Positions 35,785 to 45,408 of a stretch of DNA of 64,000 bases are shown here, piece after piece. How positions within the stretch are numbered: position 1 is the stretch's first letter; the number at the start of each line of letters is the position of its first letter. Source of the DNA: JAWLBY01 sp041687455 (GTDB taxonomy: Bacteria; Pseudomonadota; Gammaproteobacteria; Xanthomonadales; Xanthomonadaceae); contig JAWLBY010000001.1 of the NCBI GenBank assembly GCA_041687455.1, positions 317,486-381,485 on the forward strand, written 5' to 3'. The position numbers were made by a program, and so were the translations under genes. Under the pieces are notes generated by a model. It did no database searches. It was not told the DNA's origin and was given only the letters and a program-made list of their open reading frames with translations.

Positions 35785-36143
35785 TGGTGCCGGGCGCAGC
35801 ATCCCGGCGCACCGGAGCCGCACCCCGGTACGCCGCCGGGGCCGACCGGCGCTGCCAGAGCGGTGCCGTGAATGTGTCGCAGCTCGTCGGCTGCCCATGC
35901 TCGACGCCGCGTGAAACCAGCGGGGTCAGGCCGAGCATCTCGATCGGTGCTCGCCGAGCGAGCATGCCAACGCCGAGGTTCGACGACCAGCGCGCCGATG
36001 CCGCCGGCGCGCACCGGTCGCGTCGCCGCGGCGGTCTTCGACATTGCGGCTGCGGCGAGCGGAACGCCCGCGCATGGTGGGCCTACCGGGTCAGGTCACA
36101 GTCGATGCTGCGGCCGCCCGATTTGACTGTTCCGCGCGCGCCG

Positions 36144-36527
36144 CTATTCGAGCACCAGCACCGCGTCGATTTCGACCGTGGTGCCCTTCGGCAGGCCGGA
36201 CACCTCGATCGTCGAACGCGCCGGGTACGGCGCGGTGAAGTACTCGGCCATCACCGCGTTGACCGCGCCGAAGTTCGCAAGGTCGGTCAGGTAGATGCCG
36301 ATCCGCGCGATGTCGGCCAGCGAGCCGCCGGCGGCATGGCAGACCGCCTGCAGGTTGTCGAATACGCGCCGGGTCTGCGCCGCGATGTCGCCTTCGATCA
36401 GCGCGCCGGTGGCCGGATCGAGCGGAATCTGGCCGGACAGATAGACCGTGTTGCCGCGCCGCACCGCTTGCGAATACGGGCCGATGGCGGCCGGGGCCTG
36501 CTCGGTGTGGATCGCTTGACGGGTCAT
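36144..36527 (-). CDS. ridA: RidA family enamine/imine deaminase
   Basis: 127 residues, the usual RidA size, from ATG 36527 (MTRQAIHTEQAPAAIGPYSQAV). Conserved GPYSQAV, VYLSGQIPLDP, and the catalytic-site C-terminal YPARSTIEVSGLPKGTTVEIDAV with the Arg that binds the substrate carboxylate. The family hydrolyses reactive 2-aminoacrylate and related imines, protecting PLP enzymes. A longer frame upstream runs into the kinase gene in another frame and is not coding. It ends the minus-strand pair with the hybrid kinase upstream. Confidence 0.94.
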   Translation of the reverse strand: MTRQAIHTEQAPAAIGPYSQAVRRGNTVYLSGQIPLDPATGALIEGDIAAQTRRVFDNLQAVCHAAGGSLADIARIGIYLTDLANFGAVNAVMAEYFTAPYPARSTIEVSGLPKGTTVEIDAVLVLE

Positions 36528-36597
36528 CGGCTCGATCTCCATGGCGGTCGGGGACGGCAGTGTAACCGGCTGCGGCCGCGTGCCATGCGGGGCGCGG

Positions 36598-39500
36598 TCA
36601 AGCGACCGGCTTCGCCGCCGGCCGACGCGCCGGCAGCGTGGCGAGCGCCGCGGCGAGCGTCGCGCGATCGACCGGTTTGCGCAGGAATCGGTCGAACCCG
36701 GCGGCACGGGCAGCCGGCTCGGCGTCCGGATCGGCGCGCGCGGTCAGCGCCAGCAGCGGCAGCCCGGGAACACGGGCACGCAGCAGTCCGGCCAGCGTCA
36801 GTCCATCGACGCCGGGCAGGTCGAGGTCGAGCAGGGCCGCATCGAAGCCGCCGTCGTGCGGCTCGCATTCGGCCAGCGCGGCGAGTCCGTGCGGCGCGTG
36901 GACCACGGCATGCCCGTCGGCGGCGAGCAGGCCGGCAATCACGTCGGCGACGGTCGGATCGTCCTCGACCAGCAACAGCCGCATTCGACCGAGCGCAGGC
37001 CGGGCCGGCGTGCTGGCGGCCGGCGGTGCCGAAGGCGGCAGCAGCAGCGTGACGCGGAAGCGGCTGCCGACGCCCGGCGTGCTGTCGAGCTCGATCCGGC
37101 CGCCCATCGCCGCGACCAGCTCCTGCGAGATGGCGAGACCCAATCCGCTGCCGCCGTAGCGCGCCGCGGTACGTGCGCCGTCGGCCTGCTCGAAGCGCTG
37201 GAACAGCCGCGCCCGTTGCTGGTCGCCGAGACCGGGCCCGGTGTCCTCGACCTCGATCTCGACGCCGGACGCGAGCGCCGCGGCCCGCAGCGCGACATGG
37301 CCGCGCTCGGTGAACTTGATCGCGTTGCCGGTCAGGTTCAGCAGCACCTGTTCGAGCCGCAGCCGGTCGCCGCGGTACCAGCCGTCGAGCGCCGGGTCGA
37401 TCTGCAGCTCGAAACGGAGCCCCTTGGCCGCGGCCAGCGCGGCCTGCGACTCGCCGATCCGGCGCAACAGCGCGGCCAGTTCGAACGGCTCGTCGAGCAG
37501 ACTCAGCTTGCCGGCTTCGATCCGGGCCAGGTCGAGTGCGTCGTTGACCAGCCGCAGCATCAGCTCGCCGGAACGCTGGATCGCCTCGGCACGCCGCCGC
37601 TGCGGCGCCGCCAGCTCGCCGGCCAGCAGCAGTTCGGTCATGCCGAGCACGCCGGTCATCGGCGTGCGGATCTCGTGGCCGAGGGTGGCGAGAAAGCGGC
37701 TCTTGGCTTCGGACGCCTGCAACGCCCAGCGCCGCTGCCGCTCGGCCAGCTCGGCCGCGTGCCGCGCCGCGCTGCGCCGCCGTTGCCGCTGGACCAGCGC
37801 GAACAGCGCCGCGAGCGCCAGCAGCAGTTCGCCGGCCAACGCCGGGCCGGTTGCCCACCATGGCGGCCGCACGCTGACGGCCAGTTCGGTCGGCGCGGCG
37901 CGCCAGTGGCCGTCCGGCCCGGCGCCCTCGATCGCGAGTCGATACGCGCCAGCCGGCAGGCGGCTGTAGACGCGCTCGCCGGCCGCGCCGACATCGATCC
38001 AGTCGTCGTCGAAACCGTGCAGCCGGACCCGGTAGCGGCGCGCCTGCGGCGGCGTGAACGACAGCAGCCGGGCGACCACGCGCAGTTCGCGGTCGCCGTG
38101 CCGCAGTTCGATCGGCGCAGCCGGATCGAGCACGATCCGTTCACCGTCGCGGACCACGCTGAGCTCGTGCACGCGCACCGGCGGCGGCGGTGGCGGCGGC
38201 GCAATCGCGGCCGGATCGAACAGCACCAGGCTGTCCATCGTGCCGGCCGCGATCCGGCCATCGGCAGCGACCGCCAGCGGCCGGTCGACGAATTCGTGGC
38301 TGCGCAGGCCGTCACGGACGCCGAACACCCGAACGCCGTGGCGCGGATGCGCGCGCCACAGGCCGCGACGGCTGGTCAGCCAGACCGCCGCGTCGGCGGC
38401 GACTGCGATGCCGCCGGATTCCATCGGCGGCAGGCCGTGTTCGGCACCGATCCGTTGCAATCGCTGCAACCGCTCGCCGTCGAGCCGCCACTGTTCGAGC
38501 GCGCCGAAACGGTGCGTCCACAGCGTGCCGTCGCGGCCGAACGCGAAGCTGTAGACACGCTCGGACGGCCCGCCGGCCACCGCCTCGAGCCGGCGGCCGT
38601 CGCGGTCGCTGCGGCGCAGGCCGTCGTCACCGGCCAGCCACAGCCGACCATCCGGTGCGAGCGCGAGCTGCTCGGTTTCGGCGCTGGCCAGTGCGCCGCC
38701 GTCGCCGCCGTCGAACCGGGCCAGCACGCGACCGTCGGCGGCGCGCCGTTCGATGCCACCGCCGTGCGCCGACAGCCACAGGCCGCCGGCGCCATCGCCG
38801 ATCAGCAGATCGACCGGTCCGGCCGGCGGCGCGTCGGGTTCGCCGGCCAGCCAGTGCCGCAGTTCGCGGCGGTCCGGCCGATAGCGGCTCAGCCCGCGGT
38901 GATGGCCGATCCAGACCGTGCCGTCGGCGGTTTCCAGCACCGCACTGAGCCGGCGGTTCGGCAGCTCCAGATCCGGACCGAGCTGCGGCGTCACGACGCC
39001 ATCGGCACCGAGCCGGTCGAACGCGCCGTCGCCGACCACCCACCAGCCGCCGCCGGCGGCCGGCGCGGCGGCGCGGATCAGATCGCTCTGCAGGCCGCTG
39101 CCGGCATCGGCACCGCGGCTCAGCACGCTGAAATCGCGCCAGCCGGGCGGCAGGTGCAGCAGCCCGCGCGACAGGTGCGCGAACCACAGCCCGCCCTCGG
39201 CATCGCGGGCGATGTCGAACACCGCACCGGCGCGAACCCCGTGCGCGACCAGTGCCGCGCCGAGCGTGCGGTCGAAGCGGCCGTCGCGCCAGCGATGCAG
39301 CCGGTTGCGGCTGCCGATCCAGAAGCTGTCGGGGCCGTCGCGGACCACCGCCATCACGCCGTCCTGCGCCAGTCCCTCGGCCTGCGGCGCCGGCGCGATC
39401 CGGCCGTCGGCACCGCGCCGGTCCAGCCCGCCTCCGCTGCCGATCCACAACGTGCCGTCGGCCTCGGCGGTCAGGCTCAGGATCAGCGCCGCGCTCGGTC

Positions 39501-40194
39501 CGTCCGGGCCCGGCCGGTGATGGGCGAAGCCGCTGCCGGTCCAGCGGTCGAGCCCGGCGCTGCCGCCGATCCACAGCACTCCGTCACGGTCGACCGCCAG
39601 CGCCAGCACGTGGTCGGAGGCGAGGCTGTCGGGCGCGTCCGGGGCGTGCCGGAATGCCTGTACGCGGTCGTCGTCCGGTGCCAGCCGGTACAGGCCGCCG
39701 CCGTAGCCGCCGAACCACAGCGCGCCGTCCGGCGTCGAGGTGATCGCCCAGACATCGTCCAGCGCCAGCGGCTCGGGCGCCGCGCGGCGGTAGTGGCGGA
39801 ACGCGGTCGCAGCAGGATCGAGGCGGCTCAGTCCGCCACCCTCGGTGCCGACCCAGACCCGCCCGGCGGCGTCGATGTGCAGCGCCTGGATCACGTTCGA
39901 CGGCAGCGAGCCGGGGTCGCCCGGATCGTGCTGGAACACCTGGAATTCGACGCCGTCGAAGCGCGCCAGTCCGTCGCCGGTGCCGACCCACAGACGGCCG
40001 TCGCCATCGACCTCGACCGCGAACACGTTCGACGACGGCAACCCGTCGGCGGAACCGAACAACTGGAAACGCGGCGTTTCCAGCGCGGCCGGCGGCTCGG
40101 CGCAGGCACCGCCGGCCAGCGCCAGCAGCCACGTCAGCGACGCCAGCCGCAGGCGCCAGTTCCGGTCGATCGGCCGGTCGATCGGCCTGTTCAT
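36598..40194 (-). CDS. Hybrid sensor histidine kinase with periplasmic two-component-regulator propeller
   Basis: About 1198 residues from ATG 40194 (GGGGG about 6 nt upstream; ATG 40200 is close behind). Signal peptide (LASLTWLLALAGGACA); a periplasmic seven-bladed-type propeller built from Reg_prop repeats (GRLWVGTGDGLARFD, GRVWVGTEGGGLSRLD, GALWFGGYGGGLYRL and similar) to ~680; a Y_Y_Y domain (YRVRLHGFDDDWIDVG); membrane helix ~780-800; HisKA with LATLGHEIRTPM (His ~840); HATPase_c (LTGNAIKF, DTGPGLGD, GGSGLGLAIS); and a C-terminal receiver (VEDDPTVADV, LLDLDLPGVDG, RKPVD). There is no DNA-binding output domain, so signal passes on from the receiver or works by phosphorelay. Ligand unknown; in Bacteroidetes such propellers often sense glycans. 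Confidence 0.93.
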   Translation of the reverse strand: MNRPIDRPIDRNWRLRLASLTWLLALAGGACAEPPAALETPRFQLFGSADGLPSSNVFAVEVDGDGRLWVGTGDGLARFDGVEFQVFQHDPGDPGSLPSNVIQALHIDAAGRVWVGTEGGGLSRLDPAATAFRHYRRAAPEPLALDDVWAITSTPDGALWFGGYGGGLYRLAPDDDRVQAFRHAPDAPDSLASDHVLALAVDRDGVLWIGGSAGLDRWTGSGFAHHRPGPDGPSAALILSLTAEADGTLWIGSGGGLDRRGADGRIAPAPQAEGLAQDGVMAVVRDGPDSFWIGSRNRLHRWRDGRFDRTLGAALVAHGVRAGAVFDIARDAEGGLWFAHLSRGLLHLPPGWRDFSVLSRGADAGSGLQSDLIRAAAPAAGGGWWVVGDGAFDRLGADGVVTPQLGPDLELPNRRLSAVLETADGTVWIGHHRGLSRYRPDRRELRHWLAGEPDAPPAGPVDLLIGDGAGGLWLSAHGGGIERRAADGRVLARFDGGDGGALASAETEQLALAPDGRLWLAGDDGLRRSDRDGRRLEAVAGGPSERVYSFAFGRDGTLWTHRFGALEQWRLDGERLQRLQRIGAEHGLPPMESGGIAVAADAAVWLTSRRGLWRAHPRHGVRVFGVRDGLRSHEFVDRPLAVAADGRIAAGTMDSLVLFDPAAIAPPPPPPPVRVHELSVVRDGERIVLDPAAPIELRHGDRELRVVARLLSFTPPQARRYRVRLHGFDDDWIDVGAAGERVYSRLPAGAYRLAIEGAGPDGHWRAAPTELAVSVRPPWWATGPALAGELLLALAALFALVQRQRRRSAARHAAELAERQRRWALQASEAKSRFLATLGHEIRTPMTGVLGMTELLLAGELAAPQRRRAEAIQRSGELMLRLVNDALDLARIEAGKLSLLDEPFELAALLRRIGESQAALAAAKGLRFELQIDPALDGWYRGDRLRLEQVLLNLTGNAIKFTERGHVALRAAALASGVEIEVEDTGPGLGDQQRARLFQRFEQADGARTAARYGGSGLGLAISQELVAAMGGRIELDSTPGVGSRFRVTLLLPPSAPPAASTPARPALGRMRLLLVEDDPTVADVIAGLLAADGHAVVHAPHGLAALAECEPHDGGFDAALLDLDLPGVDGLTLAGLLRARVPGLPLLALTARADPDAEPAARAAGFDRFLRKPVDRATLAAALATLPARRPAAKPVA

Positions 40195-40287
40195 CGGCAT
40201 CCCCCCGTCTGCCAGAGTGAGTCCCGGCCGCAGCCGGCAAGCGGGCGACCTCGTCGGCTGCCGACAATGACCGCTTCGCGCTTTCCA

Positions 40288-40293
40288 TACAAT
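40288..40293 (+). promoter_or_regulatory. -10-like TACAAT immediately before the first GTPase gene
   Basis: TACAAT ends 6 nt before the ATG at 40300, the same spacing as at yqgE. No convincing -35 is visible at 17 bp. If used, transcription would begin at the start codon (leaderless mRNA). No Shine-Dalgarno sequence precedes the ATG. Confidence 0.35.
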
Positions 40294-40299
40294 CGGCCG

Positions 40300-41820
40300 A
40301 TGAGCGATCCGACCCCTGCCCGTCCGTCGAGCGGCCGCCTGCGCTGGCTGCTGGCCGGCGGCATCGTGCTGGCGGCGATCGTCGCCGGTTACTACCTGCT
40401 GGCCGGGCTCGACCTCGCGCTGGCGCTGTGGGCACGGCTCGACGCGCTGCCGGCGGCGGTCGGCATCACGGTGCTGCTGGTATTTGCGGCGCTGGCGATC
40501 GGCAGCCTGTGGCTGGTCGCGCAACTGCTGCGCAGCGGCCAGCGCCGCCGGGCCCGGATCGAACCGCTGGACCGGGCCGCGATCGAGCGCCGGCTGGAAC
40601 GGCTGGCCGAACCGGACCCACTGCGGGCCGAGCTGGCCGAACTGGATCGGCGCGCCGGGCTCGGCGAACTGCAGGTCGCGCTGTTCGGCGAGATCTCGAC
40701 CGGCAAGAGCAGCCTGCTGCGCGCGCTGGCGCCGCAGGCCGAGGTCGAGATCGCCGCCAGCGGCGGCACCACCCGGACCGTCCGCCATGCCCGCGGCCGG
40801 CTGCCCGGCGGCCGCGAGCTGATCGTCGCCGACGTCCCCGGCAGCAACGAGGCCGGCGGCGACGCGCGTGCCGCGCTGGCCCGCGACGAGGCGGCCCGCG
40901 CGCATGCGCTGGTGTTCGTCGCCGACGGTGACCTGAGCCGGCAGGAAGACCTCGAACTGCGCGCGCTGGCCGAAACCCGCCGGCCGTTGCTGCTGGCACT
41001 GAACCAGTCCGATCGCTACGACGCCGGCCAGCGCGCGGCGCTGCTCGACGCATTGCGCCGCCGCTACGTGGCGCTCGGCGCCGAAGTCGTCGCGGTCAGT
41101 GCCGGCGGCAGCGAGGACGTCGAACGGCGCTGGCCGGACGGCCGGGTCGAGATCGTGCAGCGCGAACGCCGGCCCGACCTCGCCGAGCTGACCCGGGCGC
41201 TCGGCCGGATCGCCGCGATCGGCGCCGAGCGGCTCGAACCGGCCCGCGAACTGGCCACGCTGCGGCAGCTCGAACAACGGCTCGGCGCGGCCGAAAGCCG
41301 CGAGCAGGCGGCGCACGCCGATGCGATCGTGCAGCGCTACACGCGGCGCGCGATGGTCGGTGCGATGGCGGCGGTCGCCCCCGGCACCGACCTGCTGATC
41401 CAGGGCGCGCTGGCGACCGCGATGCTGCGCGAACTGACCGCGCTGTACGACAGCCGGGTCCGCGAGATCGATCTCGACGGCCTGCTGACCCGGGCCAGCC
41501 GGACCGCCCGCAGCCACACCGCGATCGTGCTGGCGATCGCCGGCAATGCGCTGAAGGCGTTCCCGGGCCTCGGCACGCTCGGAGGCGGACTCGTGCACAC
41601 GCTCGCCTACGGCCTGATCTTCGACAGCCTCGGCCGCGCGCTGATCGCCAACCTGACCGAACACCGCGAACTCGATCGCGAAGCGACGCTGGCCGCGTTT
41701 GCCGCCGAACTCGAACGACCCAGCGGCGAACGGCTGCAGACACTGGCCCGACTGGCCTGGCAGGCCTGGCGCGAGCAGCACGACGACGACCGTCGCAACG
41801 ACCCCGGAGGCGGTGCATGA
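40300..41820 (+). CDS. Membrane-anchored Era/dynamin-like GTPase, DUF697-like C-terminus
   Basis: 506 residues. Two N-terminal membrane helices (~15-37 and ~50-75), then a GTPase domain: P-loop GEISTGKSSLLRAL, G3 DVPGSNE and G4 LNQSDRY (noncanonical NQSD instead of NKxD). The C-terminal half has hydrophobic segments (MVGAMAAVAPGTDLLIQGALATAML, AIVLAIAGNALKAFPGLGTLGGGLVHTLAYG) resembling the DUF697 membrane domain. Probable role in envelope or membrane remodelling; no specific function known. Overlaps the following yceI by 4 bases (ATGA). It is a paralogue of the GTPase at 43815, sharing LNxxDRYxxxQR. Confidence 0.86.
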   Translation: MSDPTPARPSSGRLRWLLAGGIVLAAIVAGYYLLAGLDLALALWARLDALPAAVGITVLLVFAALAIGSLWLVAQLLRSGQRRRARIEPLDRAAIERRLERLAEPDPLRAELAELDRRAGLGELQVALFGEISTGKSSLLRALAPQAEVEIAASGGTTRTVRHARGRLPGGRELIVADVPGSNEAGGDARAALARDEAARAHALVFVADGDLSRQEDLELRALAETRRPLLLALNQSDRYDAGQRAALLDALRRRYVALGAEVVAVSAGGSEDVERRWPDGRVEIVQRERRPDLAELTRALGRIAAIGAERLEPARELATLRQLEQRLGAAESREQAAHADAIVQRYTRRAMVGAMAAVAPGTDLLIQGALATAMLRELTALYDSRVREIDLDGLLTRASRTARSHTAIVLAIAGNALKAFPGLGTLGGGLVHTLAYGLIFDSLGRALIANLTEHRELDREATLAAFAAELERPSGERLQTLARLAWQAWREQHDDDRRNDPGGGA

Positions 41821-42446
41821 ACAGGACCTGGCCAAGGCTGCTGGCACTGCTGCTGGGCGGCGCCGTCGCGAGCGCTGCCGTCGCGAGCGACGCCGACCGC
41901 GTCGATGCCGGCACCGCGGCCGAACCGACGGCACCGCGTTACACGATCGATCCGGTCCACAGCCGAGTGCTGTTCTCGGTCGAACACGCCGGCTTCTCGA
42001 ACGCGCTCGGCACCTTCGCCGCGCCGCGCGGCACGCTGCAGTTCCCGTCCCGCGGCTGGCGCGGCGCCGGCGTCGAGGTCGAACTGGATCTGGCCACGCT
42101 CGACCTCGGCAACGACGATTGGAACGCGCGGATGCAGCGGCACGACTTCCTCGCCAGCGCGGAGCATCCGATCGCCCGCTTCCGCTCCGAGCGGATCGAG
42201 CCGATCGACGATCGTCACGCCGTGGTCCACGGCCTGCTGACGCTGCGCGGCCGCAGCCGGCCGGTCACGCTCGACGTCCGGCTCAACCGGCACGCGCCGC
42301 ACCCGCTGACGATGCGCCGCACGGTCGGCTTCTCCGCCGTCGCGACGCTGTCGCGCAGCGCATTCGGCATGACCGCCTGGCCGCGCGTGGTCGGCGACAC
42401 GGTCGAACTGCGGATCGAAGTCGAAGCGCAACGCAGCCGCGACTGA
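41817..42446 (+). CDS. YceI family periplasmic protein (first copy)
   Basis: 209 residues: signal peptide 1-22 (LLALLLGGAVASAAVA), then the YceI lipocalin-like barrel: YTIDPVHSRVLFSVEHAGFSNALGTFAA, DFLASAEHPIARFRSERI, GLLTLRGRSRPVTLDVRLN. Relatives bind polyisoprenoids; many sit beside cytochrome b561, as here, suggesting quinone or isoprenoid handling. Coupled by ATGA overlap to the upstream GTPase. Confidence 0.93.
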   Translation: MNRTWPRLLALLLGGAVASAAVASDADRVDAGTAAEPTAPRYTIDPVHSRVLFSVEHAGFSNALGTFAAPRGTLQFPSRGWRGAGVEVELDLATLDLGNDDWNARMQRHDFLASAEHPIARFRSERIEPIDDRHAVVHGLLTLRGRSRPVTLDVRLNRHAPHPLTMRRTVGFSAVATLSRSAFGMTAWPRVVGDTVELRIEVEAQRSRD

Positions 42447-42607
42447 CCGCGCCGTCCGGGAAAACGTCGCCGTGACGGTCCGGTGGAGAGCGCACGGCGG
42501 CGAGCGATCGTGAGCGGCTGATCGACAGCGCTGCTGCGGGGTTTGCGCGGGTTGGCCGGAGGACACTTATCATCGGACCGCATTTACCGTCGCTGCCGGA
42601 GGCACCG

Positions 42608-43159
42608 ATGCGCCTGCGCAACAGCGAACACGGCTGGGGCGCGATTCCGCAACTGCTGCACTGGACCATCGCCATGCTCGTGATCGGGCTGGCGACGGTC
42701 GGACTGCTGATGCAGACGTTGCCGAATTCGCCGGCCAAGCTGCAGGTCTACGCGCTGCACAAGTCGTTCGGCATCACGGTGCTGGCGCTGACGCTGCTGC
42801 GGCTCGGCTGGCGGCTGTTCGACCGGCGACCAGCGTACCCGCCCGGCATGCCGCGCTGGGAACGCCGGCTCGCCGCGGCAACCCACGCACTGCTGTACCT
42901 GCTGCTGCTGGCAATGCCGTTGAGCGGCTGGCTGTACAACTCGGCCAGCGCGTTCTCGCTGCGCTGGTTCGGGCTGTTCGCGCTGCCACCGCTGGCCGGC
43001 CGCGATCCGCAACTGAAGGCGCTGGCGCTGGCGCTGCATCAGTGGGGGTTCTACCTGCTGGCGGCATTGTTCGCGGTGCACGTCGCTGCGGCACTGAAAC
43101 ACCACTGCCTCGACCGCGACCGCACGCTGACGATGATGCTGCCGCGACGCGGCCCGTGA
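42608..43159 (+). CDS. Cytochrome b561 family di-haem membrane protein
   Basis: 183 residues with four membrane helices and histidines in the expected places: LLHWTIAMLVIGLATVGLLM, ALHKSFGITVLALTLLRLGWRLF, THALLYLLLLAMPLSGWLY and LHQWGFYLLAALFAVHVAAALKHH. CybB-type proteins bind two b haems and transfer electrons from quinol, including to superoxide in E. coli. It lies between two yceI genes, a very common arrangement. The 161 bp before it show no gene. Confidence 0.94.
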   Translation: MRLRNSEHGWGAIPQLLHWTIAMLVIGLATVGLLMQTLPNSPAKLQVYALHKSFGITVLALTLLRLGWRLFDRRPAYPPGMPRWERRLAAATHALLYLLLLAMPLSGWLYNSASAFSLRWFGLFALPPLAGRDPQLKALALALHQWGFYLLAALFAVHVAAALKHHCLDRDRTLTMMLPRRGP

Positions 43160-43245
43160 GGCACCGCGGCGACGCGCCTGTGAAACAATCGGCGGACGCG
43201 ATCGATCGGGCGCCGCCGGCGCCGGCCGGGCCACGAGGAGCATCG

Positions 43246-43818
43246 ATGCCGTCCACACCGCTGCGAATGCTCCTGCTGTCGATCGCCCTGCCGGCACTGC
43301 TGTCGCTGCCCGCCGTCGCCCGCGACTGGCAGGCCGACCCGGCCCGCTCGCAGCTCGCATTCAGCGGCCACATCGAGGGCGAAGCGTTCGACGGCCGCTT
43401 CGAACGCTTCGTGCCGCGGATCCGCTTCGATCCCGACGCGCTCGACCGCAGCCGTTTCGACGTCACGATCACGCTCGTCTCGGTCGACACGCAGCACGAC
43501 GAACGCGACGCCACGTTGCGCGAACCGGAGTTCTTCGCGATTGCCAGCCAGCCCGAGGCGCGCTACCTCGCCGACCGCTTCAGTGCGCTCGGCAACGGCC
43601 GGTTCCGCGCCGACGGCACGCTGCAGCTCAACGGCATCGAGCAGCCGGTCGCGCTCGAATTCACCTTCGAACGCGACGGCGACCGCGCCGTGCTGACCGG
43701 CGACACCGTGCTCGACCGGCTTGCGTTCGGCGTCGGTCGCGGCGACTGGGCGGACACCGCGCTGATCGCGCGTGACGTGCAGGTGCGGACCCGGCTGGTG
43801 CTGGAGGCCGGGCAGTGA
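43246..43818 (+). CDS. YceI family periplasmic protein (second copy)
   Basis: 190 residues from ATG 43246, with CGAGGAG seven bases upstream. Signal peptide 1-24 (LLLSIALPALLSLPAVA), then WQADPARSQLAFSGHIEGEAFDGRFERFVPRIRFDPDAL, EPEFFAIASQPEARY and DGTLQLNGIEQPVALEFTF. It is clearly YceI but only distantly like the first copy, so not a recent duplicate. The stop overlaps the next GTPase (GTGA). Confidence 0.93.
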   Translation: MPSTPLRMLLLSIALPALLSLPAVARDWQADPARSQLAFSGHIEGEAFDGRFERFVPRIRFDPDALDRSRFDVTITLVSVDTQHDERDATLREPEFFAIASQPEARYLADRFSALGNGRFRADGTLQLNGIEQPVALEFTFERDGDRAVLTGDTVLDRLAFGVGRGDWADTALIARDVQVRTRLVLEAGQ

Positions 43819-45164
43819 GCGGCTGGCGCCGTCGGCTGGCCCGCTGGTGGCCGCGCCGCGACAGCGAACCGCAGGTCGCCGAGCGCCACGGCGACCGCCA
43901 CCTGCTGCGCGCCGCCGACAGCCTGCGTGCGCTGCTCGACGATCCGGCCGTGCCGGCCGAACTGCGCGAGCAACTGTCCGCCGAGTTCGCCGAGGTCGAG
44001 GCGATGCTCGACAAGCTCGAGCATGGCCTGATCCACATCGCCGTGTTCGGCCGCGTCAGCGTCGGCAAGTCGGCGCTGCTGAACGCGCTGCTCGGCCGCG
44101 ACGCGTTCGAGGTCGGCGTGCTGCACGGCACCACCCGCACCCGGGTCGCGCAGCGCTGGCGCGAGGCCGGCGACGAACATGTGCATCTGATCGACACACC
44201 CGGCATCGACGAGCTCGGCGGCGACGAACGCGAGCAACTGGCGAAACAGATCGCGTCGCGTTCGGATCTCGTGCTGTTCGTGATCGACGGCGACCTGACC
44301 GCGACCGAGCTCGCTGCGCTGCGCACGCTGGCCGCACAGCAGCGCCCGCTGCTGGTCGTGCTGAACAAGGCCGACCGCTACAGCGCCGCGCAGCGTGAGC
44401 AACTGCGGCGCAGCATCGGCGCCAGGCTGGCCGGCCTGCTGCCCGACGAGCACCTGATCGAGGCCAGCGCACTGCCGGCACCGCAGCGCGTGCTGCAGGT
44501 GCAGCCCGACGGCCGCGAACTCGAGATCGAACGCGAGCGGCCGATCGATGTCGCCGCACTGAAGGAACGCGTGCTGGCGATCCTGCAGAGCGAAGGCAAG
44601 ACGCTGGCGGCGTTGAACGCGGCAGTCTTTGCCGGCGCGCTCAGCGACCAGGTCGGCGCACGGCTGGCCGGCCTGCGCCGCGAGATCGCCGCCCGCATCA
44701 CGCGCAGCTACTGTCTCGCCAAGGGTGTCGCGGTCGGACTGAATCCGGTCCCGGCCGCCGACCTGCTCGCCGCCGCCGGCCTCGACGTCGCGCTGGTCAT
44801 GCACCTGTCGCGGATCTACGGCCTGCCGCTGTCGCGCCGCGAGGCCGGCCAGTTGCTCGGCACGATCCTCGCGCAACTGGTTGCGCTGATGGGCGCGATC
44901 TGGGGCGTGCATCTGGTCGCGTCGGCGTTGAAGCTCGGCAGCGCCGGACTGTCGACCGCGCTGACCGCCGGCGCGCAGGGCGCGCTGGCCTGGTACGCGA
45001 CGCTGCTGGTCGCGCGCGCCGCCGAGCGTTATCTCGCCGCCGGCAAGAGCTGGGGCGAACAGGGACCGAAGCGGGTCGTGCGCGAGATCGTCGACAGCCT
45101 CGACCGCGACTCGGTGCTGCGCGAGGCGCGCGACGAGATCCTCACCCGGCTGCGCCGGTCGTAG
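43815..45164 (+). CDS. Era-like GTPase with DUF697 domain
   Basis: 449 residues from a GTG overlapping the yceI stop. GTPase motifs are canonical: P-loop GRVSVGKSALLNALLG, DTPGIDELGG (G3) and LNKADRY (G4, NKAD). The C-terminal ~190 residues match a DUF697 domain with hydrophobic helices (AKGVAVGLNPVPAADLLAAAGLDVALVMHLSRIYGLPL and WGVHLVASALKLGSAGLSTALTAG). Unlike the paralogue at 40300 there are no N-terminal membrane helices. Relatives are linked to envelope biogenesis and magnetosome-free GTPase families; the function here is unknown. Confidence 0.88.
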   Translation: MSGWRRRLARWWPRRDSEPQVAERHGDRHLLRAADSLRALLDDPAVPAELREQLSAEFAEVEAMLDKLEHGLIHIAVFGRVSVGKSALLNALLGRDAFEVGVLHGTTRTRVAQRWREAGDEHVHLIDTPGIDELGGDEREQLAKQIASRSDLVLFVIDGDLTATELAALRTLAAQQRPLLVVLNKADRYSAAQREQLRRSIGARLAGLLPDEHLIEASALPAPQRVLQVQPDGRELEIERERPIDVAALKERVLAILQSEGKTLAALNAAVFAGALSDQVGARLAGLRREIAARITRSYCLAKGVAVGLNPVPAADLLAAAGLDVALVMHLSRIYGLPLSRREAGQLLGTILAQLVALMGAIWGVHLVASALKLGSAGLSTALTAGAQGALAWYATLLVARAAERYLAAGKSWGEQGPKRVVREIVDSLDRDSVLREARDEILTRLRRS

Positions 45165-45408
45165 GCCCGGTCGGCGACCCGCGAAATCCGGTGTTCGCGG
45201 GCCGCTCGTCGCGCCAGATCCTCGCATCGCTGCGGCGTGCGCAACCAGAATCAATCGCTTGCGTGAGCGTACCGCGCCGCCGTCGAACGAATGACGCCGC
45301 CGGCCCGCTCAGCGCCCGGCCGATGCGGCACAATCGGACCACGATGACCGTCCCGGCCCGGACGCGTCACGCGCAGGGTCCGGCCTGCATGTTCGGGGAA
45401 GACGGTCG

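Noticed and set aside
36541..40299. Long plus-strand frame upstream of the first GTPase
   Set aside because: Antisense to the hybrid sensor kinase; the real gene starts at ATG 40300, where GTPase features begin.
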